From Labrus mixtus (taxonomy: Eukaryota; Chordata; Actinopteri; Labriformes; Labridae), in the NCBI RefSeq assembly GCF_963584025.1, contig NC_083614.1, positions 682,001-746,000 of the forward strand: a DNA stretch of 64,000 nt, written 5' to 3'. A model generated the notes under the pieces. That model was not told the DNA's origin. It did not search any database and saw only the letters and a program-made list of their open reading frames with translations. Both the position numbers and the translations under genes were made by a program. Positions 34,766-47,416 of the stretch are shown piece after piece. Position 1 is the first letter of the stretch. Each line of letters starts with the position of its first letter.

Positions 34766-37462
34766 GTTTTCGCAAGGGGGGGATGTTTCGTCTTTTTTCA
34801 ACTTTTTCGTAAGAGGGGGGTGTTTCGTCTTTTTTCAACTTTTTCATGAGGGGGGTGGGTCAATTGAAAGTATTCATGAAGAAATTCGGCTTCAAAAAAG
34901 TTGTAAATTTTCATGAAGTATTTGGGCTTCAAAAAAGTTGAAAATTTTCATGAAGAAATTCGGCTTCAAAAAAGTTTTCGCGAGGGGGGGGTCTTTCGTC
35001 TTTTTTCAACTTTTTCGTGAGGGGGGGGTGTTTCGTCTTTTTTCAACTTTTTCGTAAGGGGGGGGTGTTTCGTCTTTTTTCAACTTTTTCGTAAGAGGGG
35101 GGTGTTTCGTCTTTTTTCAACTTTTTCGTGGGGGGGGTGGGTCAATTGAAAATATTCATGAAGGAATTCGGCTTCAAAAAAGTTGAAAATTTTCATGAAG
35201 TATTTGGGCTTCAAAAAAGTTGAAAATTTTCATGAAGTATTTGGGCTTCAAAAAAGTTGAAAATTTTCATGAAGAAATTCGGCTTCAAAAAAGTTGAACG
35301 TTTTCATGAAGTATTTGGGCTTCAAAAAAGTTGAAAATTTTCATGAAGTATTTGGGCTTCAAAAAAGTTGAAAATATTCATGAAGAAATTCGGCTTCAAA
35401 AAAGTTGAAAATTTTCATGAAGTATTTGGGCTTCAAAATTTTTTTAAATTTTCATGAAGAAATTCGGCTTCAAAAAAGTTGAAAATTTTCATGAAGTATT
35501 TGGGCTTCAAAAAAGTTGAAAATTTTCATGAAGAAATTCGGCTTCAAAAAAGTTTTTGCAACGGGGGGTGTTTCGTCTTTTTTCAACTTTTTCGTAAGGG
35601 GGGGGGTGTTTCGTCTTTTTTCAACTTTTTCGTAAGAGGGGGGAGTTTCGTCTTTTTTCAACTTTTTCGTGAGGGGGGTGGGTCAATTGAAAGTATTCAT
35701 GAAGAAATTCGGCTTCAAAAAAGTTGAAAATTTTCATGAAGTATTTGGGCTTCAAAAAAGTTGAAAATTTTCATGAAGAAATTCGGCTTCAAAAAAGTTT
35801 TCGCGAGGGGGGGGTGTTTCGTCTTTTTTCAACTTTTTCGTAAGGGGGGGTGTTTCGGCTTTTTTCAACTTTTTCGTAAGGGGGGGTGTTTCGTCTTTTT
35901 TAAACTTTTTCGTAAGAGGGGGGTGTTTCGTCTTTTTTCAACTTATTCGTGAGGGGGGGTGGGTCAATTGAAAATATTCATGAAGAAATTCGGCTTCAAA
36001 AAAGTTGAAAATTTTCATGAAGTATTTGGGCTTCAAAAATGTTTTAAATTTTCATGAAGAAATTCGGCTTCAAAAAAGTTTAAAATTTTCATGAAGAAAT
36101 TCGGCTTCAAAAAAGCTGAAAATTTTCATGAAGTATTTGGGCTTCGAAAAAGTTGAAAATTTTAATGAAGAAATTCGTCTTCAAAAAAGTTTTCGGAAGG
36201 GGGGGTGTTTCGTCTTTTTTCAACTGTTTCGTAAGGGGGGGTGTTTCCTCTTTTTTCAACTTTTTCATATGGGGGGGTTGGTCAATTGAAATTTTTCATG
36301 AAGTATTTGGGCTTCAAAAAAGTTGAAGATTTTCATGAAGAAATTCGGCTTCAAAAAAGTTGAACGTTTTCATGAAGTATTTGGGCTTCAAAAAAGTTGA
36401 AAATATTCATGAAGAAATTCGGCTTCAAAAAAGTTGATAAATTTCCATGAAGTATTTGGGCTTCAAAATTTTTTTTAATTTTCATGAAGAAATTCGGCTT
36501 CAAAAAAGTTGAAAATTTTCATGAAGTATTTGGGCTTCAAAAAAGTTGAAAATTTTCATGAAGAAATTCGGCTTCAAAAAAGTTTTTGCAAGGGGGGGGT
36601 GTTTCGTCTTTTTTCAACTTTTTCGTAAAGGGGGGTGTTTCGTCTTTTTTCAACTTTTTCGTAAGAGGGGGGTGTTTCGTCTTTTTTCAACTTTTTCGTG
36701 AGGGGGTGGGTCAATTGAAAGTATTCATGAAGAAATTCGGCTTCAAAAAAGTTGAAAATTTTCATGAAGTATTTGGGCTTCAAAAAAGTTGAAAATTTTC
36801 ATGAAGAAATTCGGCTTCAAAAAAGTTTTCGCAAGGGGGGGTGTTTTGTCTTTTTTCAACTTTTTCGTAAGGGGGGGGTGTTTCGTCTTTTTTCAACTTT
36901 TTCGTGAGGGGGGGTGGGTCAATTGAAAATATTCATGGAGAAATTCGGCTTCAAAAAAGTTGAAAATTTTCATGAAGTATTTGGGCTTCAAAAAAGTTTA
37001 AAAATTTCATGAAGAAATTCGGCTTCAAAAAGGTTGAAAATTTTCATGAAGTATTTGGGCTTCAAAAATGTTTTAAATTTTCATGAAGAAATTCGGCTTC
37101 AAAAAAGTTTAAAATTTTCTTGAAGAAATTCGGCTTCAAAAAAGATGAAAATTTTCATGAAGTATTTGGGCTTCAAAAAAGTTGAAAATTTTCATGAAGA
37201 AATTCGGCTTCAAAAAAGTTTTCGCAAGGGGGGGTGTTTTGTCTTTTTTCAACTTTTTCGTAAGGGGGGGGGAGTTTCGTCTTTTTTCAACTTTTTCGTG
37301 AGGGGGGTGGGTCAATTGAAAGTATTCATGAAGAAATTCGGCTTCAAAAAAGTTGAACATTTTCATGAAGTATTTGGGCTTCAAAAAAGTTGAAAATATT
37401 CATGAAGAAATTCGGCTTCAAAAAAGTTGAAAATTTTCATGAAGAAATTCGGCTTCAAAAAA
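34766..37462 (+). repeat. HOR-F long unit, copy 1 (2697 bp)
   Basis: It begins with a second copy of the 1067-bp unit (blocks 34766-34866, 34974-35148, 35552-35689) and continues with blocks 35797-35970, 36189-36288, 36582-36717, 36825-36925 and 37218-37318. The EcoRI marker is at 35164. Block starts recur 2697-2698 bp later up to 36825/39523. Confidence 0.9.
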
Positions 37463-39890
37463 GTTTTCGCAAGGGGGGGATGTTTCGTCTTTTTTCAACT
37501 TTTTCGTAAGAGGGGGGTGTTTCGTCTTTTTTCAACTTTTTCATGAGGGGGGTGGGTCAATTGAAAGTATTCATGAAGAAATTCGGCTTCAAAAAAGTTG
37601 TAAATTTTCATGAAGTATTTGGGCTTCAAAAAAGTTGAAAATTTTCATGAAGAAATTCGGCTTCAAAAAAGTTTTCGCGAGGGGGGGGTCTTTCGTCTTT
37701 TTTCAACTTTTTCGTGAGGGGGGGGTGTTTCGTCTTTTTTCAACTTTTTCGTAAGGGGGGGGTGTTTCGTCTTTTTTCAACTTTTTCGTAAGAGGGGGGT
37801 GTTTCGTCTTTTTTCAACTTTTTCGTGGGGGGGGTGGGTCAATTGAAAATATTCATGAAGGAATTCGGCTTCAAAAAAGTTGAAAATTTTCATGAAGTAT
37901 TTGGGCTTCAAAAAAGTTGAAAATTTTCATGAAGTATTTGGGCTTCAAAAAAGTTGAAAATTTTCATGAAGAAATTCGGCTTCAAAAAAGTTGAACGTTT
38001 TCATGAAGTATTTGGGCTTCAAAAAAGTTGAAAATTTTCATGAAGTATTTGGGCTTCAAAAAAGTTGAAAATATTCATGAAGAAATTCGGCTTCAAAAAA
38101 GTTGAAAATTTTCATGAAGTATTTGGGCTTCAAAATTTTTTTAAATTTTCATGAAGAAATTCGGCTTCAAAAAAGTTGAAAATTTTCATGAAGTATTTGG
38201 GCTTCAAAAAAGTTGAAAATTTTCATGAAGAAATTCGGCTTCAAAAAAGTTTTTGCAACGGGGGGTGTTTCGTCTTTTTTCAACTTTTTCGTAAGGGGGG
38301 GGGTGTTTCGTCTTTTTTCAACTTTTTCGTAAGAGGGGGGAGTTTCGTCTTTTTTCAACTTTTTCGTGAGGGGGGTGGGTCAATTGAAAGTATTCATGAA
38401 GAAATTCGGCTTCAAAAAAGTTGAAAATTTTCATGAAGTATTTGGGCTTCAAAAAAGTTGAAAATTTTCATGAAGAAATTCGGCTTCAAAAAAGTTTTCG
38501 CGAGGGGGGGTGTTTCGTCTTTTTTCAACTTTTTCGTAAGGGGGGGGGTGTTTCGTCTTTTTTCAACTTTTTCGTAAGGGGGGGTGTTTCGTCTTTTTTA
38601 AACTTTTTCGTAAGAGGGGGGTGTTTCGTCTTTTTTCAACTTATTCGTGAGGGGGGGTGGGTCAATTGAAAATATTCATGAAGAAATTCGGCTTCAAAAA
38701 AGTTGAAAATTTTCATGAAGTATTTGGGCTTCAAAAATGTTTTAAATTTTCATGAAGAAATTCGGCTTCAAAAAAGTTTAAAATTTTCATGAAGAAATTC
38801 GGCTTCAAAAAAGCTGAAAATTTTCATGAAGTATTTGGGCTTCGAAAAAGTTGAAAATTTTAATGAAGAAATTCGTCTTCAAAAAAGTTTTCGGAAGGGG
38901 GGGTGTTTCGTCTTTTTTCAACTTTTTCGTAAGGGGGGGTGTTTCCTCTTTTTTCAACTTTTTCATATGGGGGGGTTGGTCAATTGAAATTTTTCATGAA
39001 GTATTTGGGCTTCAAAAAAGTTGAAGATTTTCATGAAGAAATTCGGCTTCAAAAAAGTTGAACGTTTTCATGAAGTATTTGGGCTTCAAAAAAGTTGAAA
39101 ATATTCATGAAGAAATTCGGCTTCAAAAAAGTTGATAAATTTCCATGAAGTATTTGGGCTTCAAAATTTTTTTTAATTTTCATGAAGAAATTCGGCTTCA
39201 AAAAAGTTGAAAATTTTCATGAAGTATTTGGGCTTCAAAAAAGTTGAAAATTTTCATGAAGAAATTCGGCTTCAAAAAAGTTTTTGCAAGGGGGGGGTGT
39301 TTCGTCTTTTTTCAACTTTTTCGTAAAGGGGGGTGTTTCGTCTTTTTTCAACTTTTTCGTAAGAGGGGGGTGTTTCGTCTTTTTTCAACTTTTTCGTGAG
39401 GGGGTGGGTCAATTGAAAGTATTCATGAAGAAATTCGGCTTCAAAAAAGTTGAAAATTTTCATGAAGTATTTGGGCTTCAAAAAAGTTGAAAATTTTCAT
39501 GAAGAAATTCGGCTTCAAAAAAGTTTTCGCAAGGGGGGGTGTTTTGTCTTTTTTCAACTTTTTCGTAAGGGGGGGGTGTTTCGTCTTTTTTCAACTTTTT
39601 CGTGAGGGGGGGTGGGTCAATTGAAAATATTCATGGAGAAATTCGGCTTCAAAAAAGTTGAAAATTTTCATGAAGTATTTGGGCTTCAAAAAAGTTTAAA
39701 AATTTCATGAAGAAATTCGGCTTCAAAAAGGTTGAAAATTTTCATGAAGTATTTGGGCTTCAAAAATGTTTTAAATTTTCATGAAGAAATTCGGCTTCAA
39801 AAAAGTTTAAAATTTTCTTGAAGAAATTCGGCTTCAAAAAAGATGAAAATTTTCATGAAGTATTTGGGCTTCAAAAAAGTTGAAAATTTT
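37463..39890 (+). repeat. HOR-F long unit, copy 2 (partial, ~2.43 kb)
   Basis: G blocks lie at 37463-37563, 37671-37845, 38249-38386, 38494-38668, 38887-38986, 39280-39415 and 39523-39623. It tracks copy 1 with very few visible changes, for example CAACTTTTTCG near 38919 where copy 1 has CAACTGTTTCG near 36221. It diverges after about 39890. The EcoRI marker is at 37861. Confidence 0.88.
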
Positions 39891-41427
39891 CATGAAAAAA
39901 TTCGGCTTCAAAAAAGATGAACGTTTTCATGAAGTATTTGGGCTTCAAAAAAGTTGAAAATTTTCATGAAGTATTTGGGCTTCAAAAAAGTTGAAAATTT
40001 TCATGAAGTATTTGGGCTTCAAAAAAGTTGAAAATATTCATGAAGAAATTCGGCTTCAAAAAAGTTGAAAATTTTCATGAAGTATTTGGGCTTCAAAAAT
40101 GTTTTAAATTTTCATGAAGAAAATCGGCTTCAAAAAAGTTGAAAATTTTCATGAAGTATTTGGGCTTCAAAAAAGTTGAAAATTTTCATGAAGTATTTGG
40201 GCTTCAAAAAAGTTGAAAATATTCATGAAGAAATTCGGCTTCAAAAAAGTTAAAAATTTTCATGAAGAAATTCGGCTTCAAAAAAGTTTTCGCAAGGGGG
40301 GGATGTTTCGTCTTTTTTCAACTTTTTCGTAAGAGGGTGGTGTTTCGTCTTTTTTCAACTTTTTCATGAGGGGGGTGGGTCAATTGAAAGTATTCATGAA
40401 GAAATTCGACTTCAAAAAAGTTGAAAAATTTCATGAAGTATTTGGGCTTCAAAAAAGTTGAAAATATTCATGAAGAAATTCGGCTTCAAAAAAGTTGAAA
40501 ATTTTCATGAAGTATTTGGGCTTCAAAAATGTTTTAAATTTTCATGAAGAAAATCGGCTTCAAAAAAGTTGAAAATTTTCATGAAGTATTTGGGCTTCAA
40601 AAAAGTTGAAAATATTCATGAAGAAATTCGGCTTCAAAAAAGTTAAAAATTTTCATGAAGAAATTCGGCTTCAAAAAACTTTTCGCAAGGGGGGGATGTT
40701 TCGTCTTTTTTCAACTTTTTCGTAAGAGGGTGGTGTTTCGTCTTTTTTCAACTTTTTCATGAGGGGGGTGGGTCAATTGAAAGTATTCATGAAGAAATTC
40801 GACTTCAAAAAAGTTGAAAAATTTCATGAAGTATTTGGGCTTTAAAAAAGTTGAAAATTTTCATGAAGAAATTTGGCTTCAAAAAAGTTTTCGCGGGGGG
40901 GGGGTGTTTCGTCTTTTTTCAACTTTTTCGTGAGGGGGGGGTGTTTCGTCTTTTTTCAACTTTTTCGTAAGGGGGGGGTGTTTCGTATTTTTTCAACTTT
41001 TTCGTAAGAGGGGGGTGTTTCGTCTTTTTTCAACTTTTTCGTGGGGGGGGTGGGTCAATTGAAAATATTCATGAAGAAATTCGGCTTCAAAAAAGTTGAA
41101 AATTTTCATGAAGTATTTGGGCTTCACAAATGTTTTAAATTTTCATGAAGAAATTCGGCTTCAAAAAAGTTTAAAATTTTCATGAAGTATTTGGACTTCA
41201 AAAATGTTTTAAATTTTGATGAAGAAATTCGGCTTCAAAAAAGTTTAAAATTTTCATGAAGAAATTCGGCTTCAAAAAAGATGAAAATTTTCATGAAGTA
41301 TTTGGGCTTCAAAAAAGTTGAAAATTTTCATGAAGTATTTGGGCTTCAAAAAAGTTGAAAATATTCATGAAGAAATTCGGCTTCAAAAAAGTTGAAAATT
41401 TTCATGAAGAAATTCGGCTTCAAAAAA
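39891..41427 (+). repeat. Mosaic with a 393-bp tandem duplication
   Basis: G blocks lie at 40286-40386, 40679-40779 and 40887-41061. The first two start 393 bp apart, and both carry AGAGGGTGGTGTTTCG and are followed by AATTCGACTTC. 39624-40285 is A/B monomers only. After 41061 comes the GTATTTGGACTTC / TTTTGATGAAG variant pair (near 41188-41222), which returns in the 47-51 kb region. Confidence 0.82.
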
Positions 41428-44125
41428 GTTTTCGCAAGGGGGGGATGTTTCGTCTTTTTTCAACTTTTTCGTAAGAGGGGGGTGTTTCGTCTTTTTTCAA
41501 CTTTTTCGTGGGGGGGGTGGGTCAATTGAAAATATTCATGAAGAAATTCGGCTTCAAAAAAGTTGTCGCAAGGGGGGGGGTGTTTCGTCTTTTTTCAACT
41601 TTTTCGTAAGAGGGGGGAGTTTCATCTTTTTTCAACTTTTTCGTGAGGGGGGTGGGTCAATTGAAAGTATTCATGAAGAAATTCGGCTTCAAAAAGGTTG
41701 AAAATTTTCATTAAGTATTTGGGCTTCAAAAAAGTTGAAAATATTCATGAAGAAATTAGGCTTCAAAAAAGTTGAAATTTTTCATGAAGTATTTGGGCTT
41801 GAAAATTTTTTTAAATTTTCATGAAGAAATTCAGCTTCAAAAAAGTTTAAAATTTTCATGAAGAAATTCGGCTTCAAAAAAGTTGACAATTTTCATGAAG
41901 TATTTGGGCTTCAAAAAAGTTTAAAATTTTCATGAAGAAATTCGGCTTCAAAAAAGTTTTCGCGAGGGGGGGGGTGTTTCGTCTTTTTTCAACTTTTTCG
42001 TAAGGGGGTGGTGTTTCGTCTTTTTTCAACTTTTTCATGAGGGGGGTCGGTCAATTGAAAGTATTCATGAAGAAATTCGACTTCAAAAAAGTTGAAAAAT
42101 TTCATGAAGTATTTGGGCTTCAAAAAAGTTTAAAAATTTCATGAAGAAATTCGGCTTCAAAAAGGTTGAAAATTTTCATGAAGTATTTGGGCTTCAAAAA
42201 TGTTTTAAATTTTCATGAAGAAATTCGGCTTCAAAAAAGTTTAAAATTTTCATGAAGAAATTCGGCATCAAAAAAGATGAACGTTTTCATGAAGTATTTG
42301 GGCTTCAAAAAAGTTTAAAAATTTCATGAAGAAATTCGGCTTCAAAAAGGTTGAAAATTTTCATGAAGTATTTGGGCTTCAAAAATGTTTTAAATTTTCA
42401 TGAAGAAATTCGGCTTCAAAAAAGTTTAAAATTTTCATGAAGAAATTCGGCTTCAAAAAAGTTTTCGCAAGGGGGGGTGTTTCGTCTTTTTTCAACTTTT
42501 TCGTAAGGGGGGGGTGTTTCGTCTTTTTTCAACTTTTTCGTAAGGGGGGGGTGTTTCGTCTTTTTTCAACTTTTTCGTAAGGGGGGGTGTTTCGTCTTTT
42601 TTCAACTTTTTCGTGAGGGGGGTGGGTCAATTGAAAGTATTCATAAAGAAATTCGGCTTCAAAAAAGTTGAAAATTTTCATGAAGTATTTGGGCTTCAAA
42701 AAAGTTGAAAATTTTCATGAAGTATTTCGGCTTCAAAAAAGTTGAAAATTTTCATGAAGTATTTGGGCTTCAAAAAAGTTGAAAATATTCATGAAGAAAT
42801 TCGGCTTCAAAAAAGTTGAAAATTTTCATGAAGAAATTCGGCTTCAAAAAAGTTTTCGCAAGGGGGGGTGTTTCGTCTTTTTTCAACTTTTTCGTAAGGG
42901 GGGGTGTTTCGTCTTTTTTCAACTTTTTCGTAAGAGGGGGGTGTTTCGTCTTTTTTCAACTTTTTCGTAAGAGGGGGGTGTTTCGTCTTTTTTCAACTTT
43001 TTCGTGAGGGGGGTGGGTCAATTGAAAATATTCATGAAGAAATTCGGATTCAAAAAAGTTGAAAATTTTCATGAAGAAATTCGGCTTCAAAAAAGATGAA
43101 AATTTTCATGAAGTATTTGGGCTTCAAAAATGTTTTAAATTTTCATGAAGAAATTCGGCTTCAAAAAAGTTTAAAATTTTCATGAAGAAATTCGGCTTCA
43201 AAAAAGATGAAAATTTTCATGAAGTATTTGGGCTTCGAAAAAGTTGAAAATTTTACTGAAGAAATTCGTCTTCAAAAAAGTTTTCGCAAGGGGGGGTGTT
43301 TCGTCTTTTTTCAACTTTTTCGTAAGAGGGGGTGTTTCCTCTTTTTTCAACTTTTTCATATGGGGGGGTTGGTCAATTGAAATTTTTCATGAAGTATTTG
43401 GGCTTCAAAAAAGTTGAAAATTTTCATGAAGTATTTGGGCTTCAAAAAAGTTGAAAATTTTCATGAAGAAATTCGGCTTCAAAAAAGTTGAACGTTTTCA
43501 TGAAGTATTTGGGCTTCAAAAAAGTTGAAAATTTTCATGAAGTATTTGGGCTTCAAAAAAGTTGAAAATATTCATGAAGAAATTCGGCTTCAAAAAAGTT
43601 GAAAATTTTCATGAAGTATTTGGGCTTCAAAATTTTTTTAAATTTTCATGAAGAAATTCGGCTTCAAAAAAGTTGAAAATTTTCATGAAGTATTTGGGCT
43701 TCAAAAAAGTTGAAAATTTTCATGAAGAAATTCGGCTTCAAAAAAGTTTTTGCAAGGGGGGGTGTTTCGTCTTTTTTCAACTTTTTCGTAAGGGGGGGGG
43801 TGTTTCGTCTTTTTTCAACTTTTTCGTAAGAGGGGGGAGTTTCGTCTTTTTTCAACTTTTTCGTGAGGGGGGTGGGTCAATTGAAAGTATTCATGAAGAA
43901 ATTCGGCTTCAAAAAAGTTGAAAATTTTCATGAAGTATTTGGGCTTCAAAAAAGTTGAAAATTTTCATGAAGAAATTCGGCTTCAAAAAAGTTTTCGCGA
44001 GGGGGGGGTGTTTCGTCTTTTTTAAACTTTTTCGTAAGAGGGGGGTGTTTCGTCTTTTTTCAACATTTTCGTGAGGGGGGGTGGGTCAATTGAAAATATT
44101 CATGAAGAAATTCGGCTTCAAAAAA
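41428..44125 (+). repeat. Mosaic of A/B strings and G blocks
   Basis: G blocks lie at 41428-41528, 41562-41663, 41956-42057, 42461-42633, 42852-43024, 43280-43379, 43746-43883 and 43991-44092. The stretch near 41660-41950 repeats the HOR-1/HOR-D signature (CATTAAGTATTTGG, GAAATTAGGC, then a poly-T variant). It is therefore a dispersed copy of material seen at 1-250 and 26500-26780. Confidence 0.83.
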
Positions 44126-44799
44126 GTTGATAAATTTCCATGAAGTATTTGGGCTTCAAAATTTTTTTAAATTTTCATGAAGAAATTCGGCTTCAAAAAA
44201 GTTGAAAATTTTCATGAAGTATTTGGGCTTCAAAAAAGTTGAAAATTTTCATGAAGAAATTCGGCTTCAAAAAAGTTTTTGCAAGGGGGGGGTGTTTCGT
44301 CTTTTTTCAACTTTTTCGTAAGGGGGGGTGTTTCGTCTTTTTTCATTTTTTTCGTAAGAGGGGGGTGTTTCGTCTTTTTTCAACTTTTTCGTGAGGGGGT
44401 GGGTCAATTGAAAGTATTCATGAAGAAATTCGGCTTCAAAAAAGTTGAAAATTTTCATGAAGTATTTGGGCTTCAAAAAAGTTGAAAATTTTCATGAAGA
44501 AATTCGGCTTCAAAAAAGTTTTCGCAAGGGGGGGTGTTTCGTCTTTTTTCAACTTTTTCGTAAGGGGGGGGTGTTTCGTCTTTTTTCAACTTTTTCGTGA
44601 GGGGGGGTGGGTCAATTGAAAATATTCATGGAGAAATTCGGCTTCAAAAAAGTTGAAAATTTTCATGAAGTATTTGGGCTTCAAAAAAGTTTAAAAATTT
44701 CATGAAGAAATTCGGCTTCAAAAAGGTTGAAAATTTTCATGAAGTATTTGGGCTTCAAAAATGTTTTAAATTTTCATGAAGAAATTCGGCTTCAAAAAA
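44126..44799 (+). repeat. 674-bp duplication, unit 1
   Basis: It begins at the rare variant GTTGATAAATTTCCATGAAG (44126) and contains G blocks 44275-44410 and 44518-44618. The same start variant recurs at 44800, exactly 674 bp later. Confidence 0.85.
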
Positions 44800-45165
44800 G
44801 TTGATAAATTTCCATGAAGTATTTGGGCTTCAAAATTTTTTTAAATTTTCATGAAGAAATTCGGCTTCAAAAAAGTTGAAAATTTTCATGAAGTATTTGG
44901 GCTTCAAAAAAGTTGAAAATTTTCATGAAGAAATTCGGCTTCAAAAAAGTTTTTGCAAGGGGGGGGTGTTTCGTCTTTTTTCAACTTTTTCGTAAGGGGG
45001 GGTGTTTCGTCTTTTTTCAACTTTTTCGTAAGAGGGGGGTGTTTCGTCTTTTTTCAACTTTTTCGTGAGGGGGTGGGTCAATTGAAAGTATTCATGAAGA
45101 AATTCGGCTTCAAAAAAGTTGAAAATTTTCATGAAGTATTTGGGCTTCAAAAAAGTTGAAAATTT
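44800..45165 (+). repeat. 674-bp duplication, unit 2 (partial)
   Basis: It starts with the same GATAAATTTCC variant and includes G block 44949-45084. After about 45165 the sequence switches to other A/B monomers (CATGAAAAAATTCGG), so the second unit is incomplete. Confidence 0.83.
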
Positions 45166-47416
45166 TCATGAAAAAATTCGGCTTCAAAAAAGATGAACGT
45201 TTTCATGAAGTATTTGGGCTTCAAAAAAGTTGAAAATTTTCATGAAGTATTTGGGCTTCAAAAAAGTTGAAAATTTTCATGAAGTATTTGGGCTTCAAAA
45301 AAGTTGAAAATATTCATGAAGAAATTCGGCTTCAAAAAAGTTGAAAATTTTCATGAAGTATTTGGGCTTCAAAAATGTTTTAAATTTTCATGAAGAAAAT
45401 CGGCTTCAAAAAAGTTGAAAATTTTCATGAAGTATTTGGGCTTCAAAAAAGTTGAAAATTTTCATGAAGTATTTGGGCTTCAAAAAAGTTTAAAATATTC
45501 ATGAAGAAATTCGGCTTCAAAAAAGTTTAAAATTTTCATGAAGAAATTCGGCTACAAAAAAGTTTTCGCAAGGGGGGGTGTTTCGTCTTTTTTCAACTTT
45601 TTCGTAAGGGGGGGGTGTTTCGTCTTTTTTCAACTTTTTCGTGAGGGGGGGTGGGTCAATTGAAAATATTCATGGAGAAATTCGGCTTCAAAAAAGTTGA
45701 AAATTTTCATGAAGTATTTGGGCTTCAAAAAAGTTTAAAAATTTCATGAAGAAATTCGGCTTCAAAAAGGTTGAAAATTTTCATGAAGTATTTGGGCTTC
45801 AAAAATGTTTTAAATTTTCATGAAGAAATTCAGCTTCAAAAAAGTTTAAAATTTTCGTGAAGAAATTCGGCTTCAAAAAAGATGAAAATTTTCATGAAGT
45901 ATTTGGGCTTCAAAAAAGTTGAAAATTTTCATGAAAAAATTCGGCTTCAAAAAAGATGAACGTTTTCATGAAGTATTTGGGCTTCAAAAAAGTTGAAAAT
46001 TTTCATGAAGTATTTGGGCTTCAAAAAAGTTGAAAATTTTCATGAAGTATTTGGGCTTCAAAAAAGTTGAAAATATTCATGAAGAAATTCGGCTTCAAAA
46101 AAGTTGAAAATTTTCATGAAGTATTTGGGCTTCAAAAATGTTTTAAATTTTCATGAAGAAAATCGGCTTCAAAAAAGTTGAAAATTTTCATGAAGTATTT
46201 GGGCTTCAAAAAATTTGAAAATTTTCATGAAGTATTTGGGCTTCAAAAAAGTTGAAAATATTCATGAAGAAATTCGGCTTCAAAAAAGTTGAAAATATTC
46301 ATGAAGAAATTCGGCTTCAAAAAAGTTGAAAATTTTCATGAAGAAATTCGGCTTCAAAAAAGTTTTCGCAAGGGGGGGATGTTTCGTCTTTTTTCAACTT
46401 TTTCATAAGAGGGGGGTGTTTCGTCTTTTTTCAACTTTTTCATGAGGGGGGTGGGTCAATTGAAAGTATTCATGAAGAAATTCGGCTTCAAAAAAGTTGA
46501 AAATTTTCATGAAGAAATTCGGCTTCAAAAAAGTTTTCGCGAGGGGGGGGGTGTTTCGTCTTTTTTCAACTTTTTCGTAAGGGGGGGGTGTTTCGTCTTT
46601 TTTCAACTTTTTCGTAAGAGGGGGGTGTTTCGTCTTTTTTCAACTTTTTCGTGGGGGGGGTGGGTCAATTGAAAATATTGATGAAGAAATTCGGCTTCAA
46701 AAAAGTTTTCGCAAGGGGGGGTGTTTCGTCTTTTTTCAACTTTTTCGTAAGGGGGGGGTGTTTCGTCTTTTTTCAACTTTTTCGTGAGGGGGGGTGGGTC
46801 AATTGAAAATATTCATGGAGAAATTCGGCTTCAAAAAAGTTGAAAATTTTCATTAAGTATTTGGGCTTCAAAAAAGTTTAAAATTTTCATGAAGAAATTC
46901 GGCTTCAAAAAGGTTGAAAATTTTCATGAAGTATTTGGGCTTCAAAAATGTTTTAAATTTTCATGAAGAAATTCGGCTTCAAAAAAGTTTAAAATTTTCT
47001 TGAAGAAATTCGGCTTCAAAAAAGATGAACGTTTTCATGAAGTATTTGGGCTTCAAAAAAGTTGAAAATTTTCATGAAGTATTTGGGCTTCAAAAAAGTT
47101 GAAAATTTTCATGAAGTATTTGGGCTTCAAAAAAGTTGAAAATATTCATGAAGAAATTCGGCTTCAAAAAAGTTGAAAATTTTCATGAAGAAATTCGGCT
47201 TCAAAAAAGTTTTCGCAAGGGGGGGATGTTTCGTCTTTTTTCAACTTTTTCGTAAGAGGGGGGTGTTTCGTCTTTTTTCAACTTTTTCATTAGGGGGGTG
47301 GGTCAATTGAAAGTATTCATGAAGAAATTCGGCTTCAAAAAAGTTGAAAATTTTCATGAAGTATTTGGGCTTCAAAAAAGTTGAAAATTTTCATGAAGAA
47401 ATTCGGCTTCAAAAAA
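45166..47416 (+). repeat. Mosaic of A/B strings and G blocks
   Basis: G blocks lie at 45562-45662, 46362-46462, 46533-46671, 46705-46805 and 47209-47309. The CATGGAG marker at 45671 and 46814 shows a 1143-bp near-repeat. 45663-46361 is about 700 bp of A/B monomers without G blocks. No gene-like sequence is seen. Confidence 0.82.

Noticed and set aside
44126..44165. Possible mobile-element border at the GATAAATTTCC variant
   Set aside because: It is a few-base change inside an ordinary monomer. There is no terminal inverted repeat, target-site duplication or coding capacity, and its repeat at 44800 is part of a tandem duplication.
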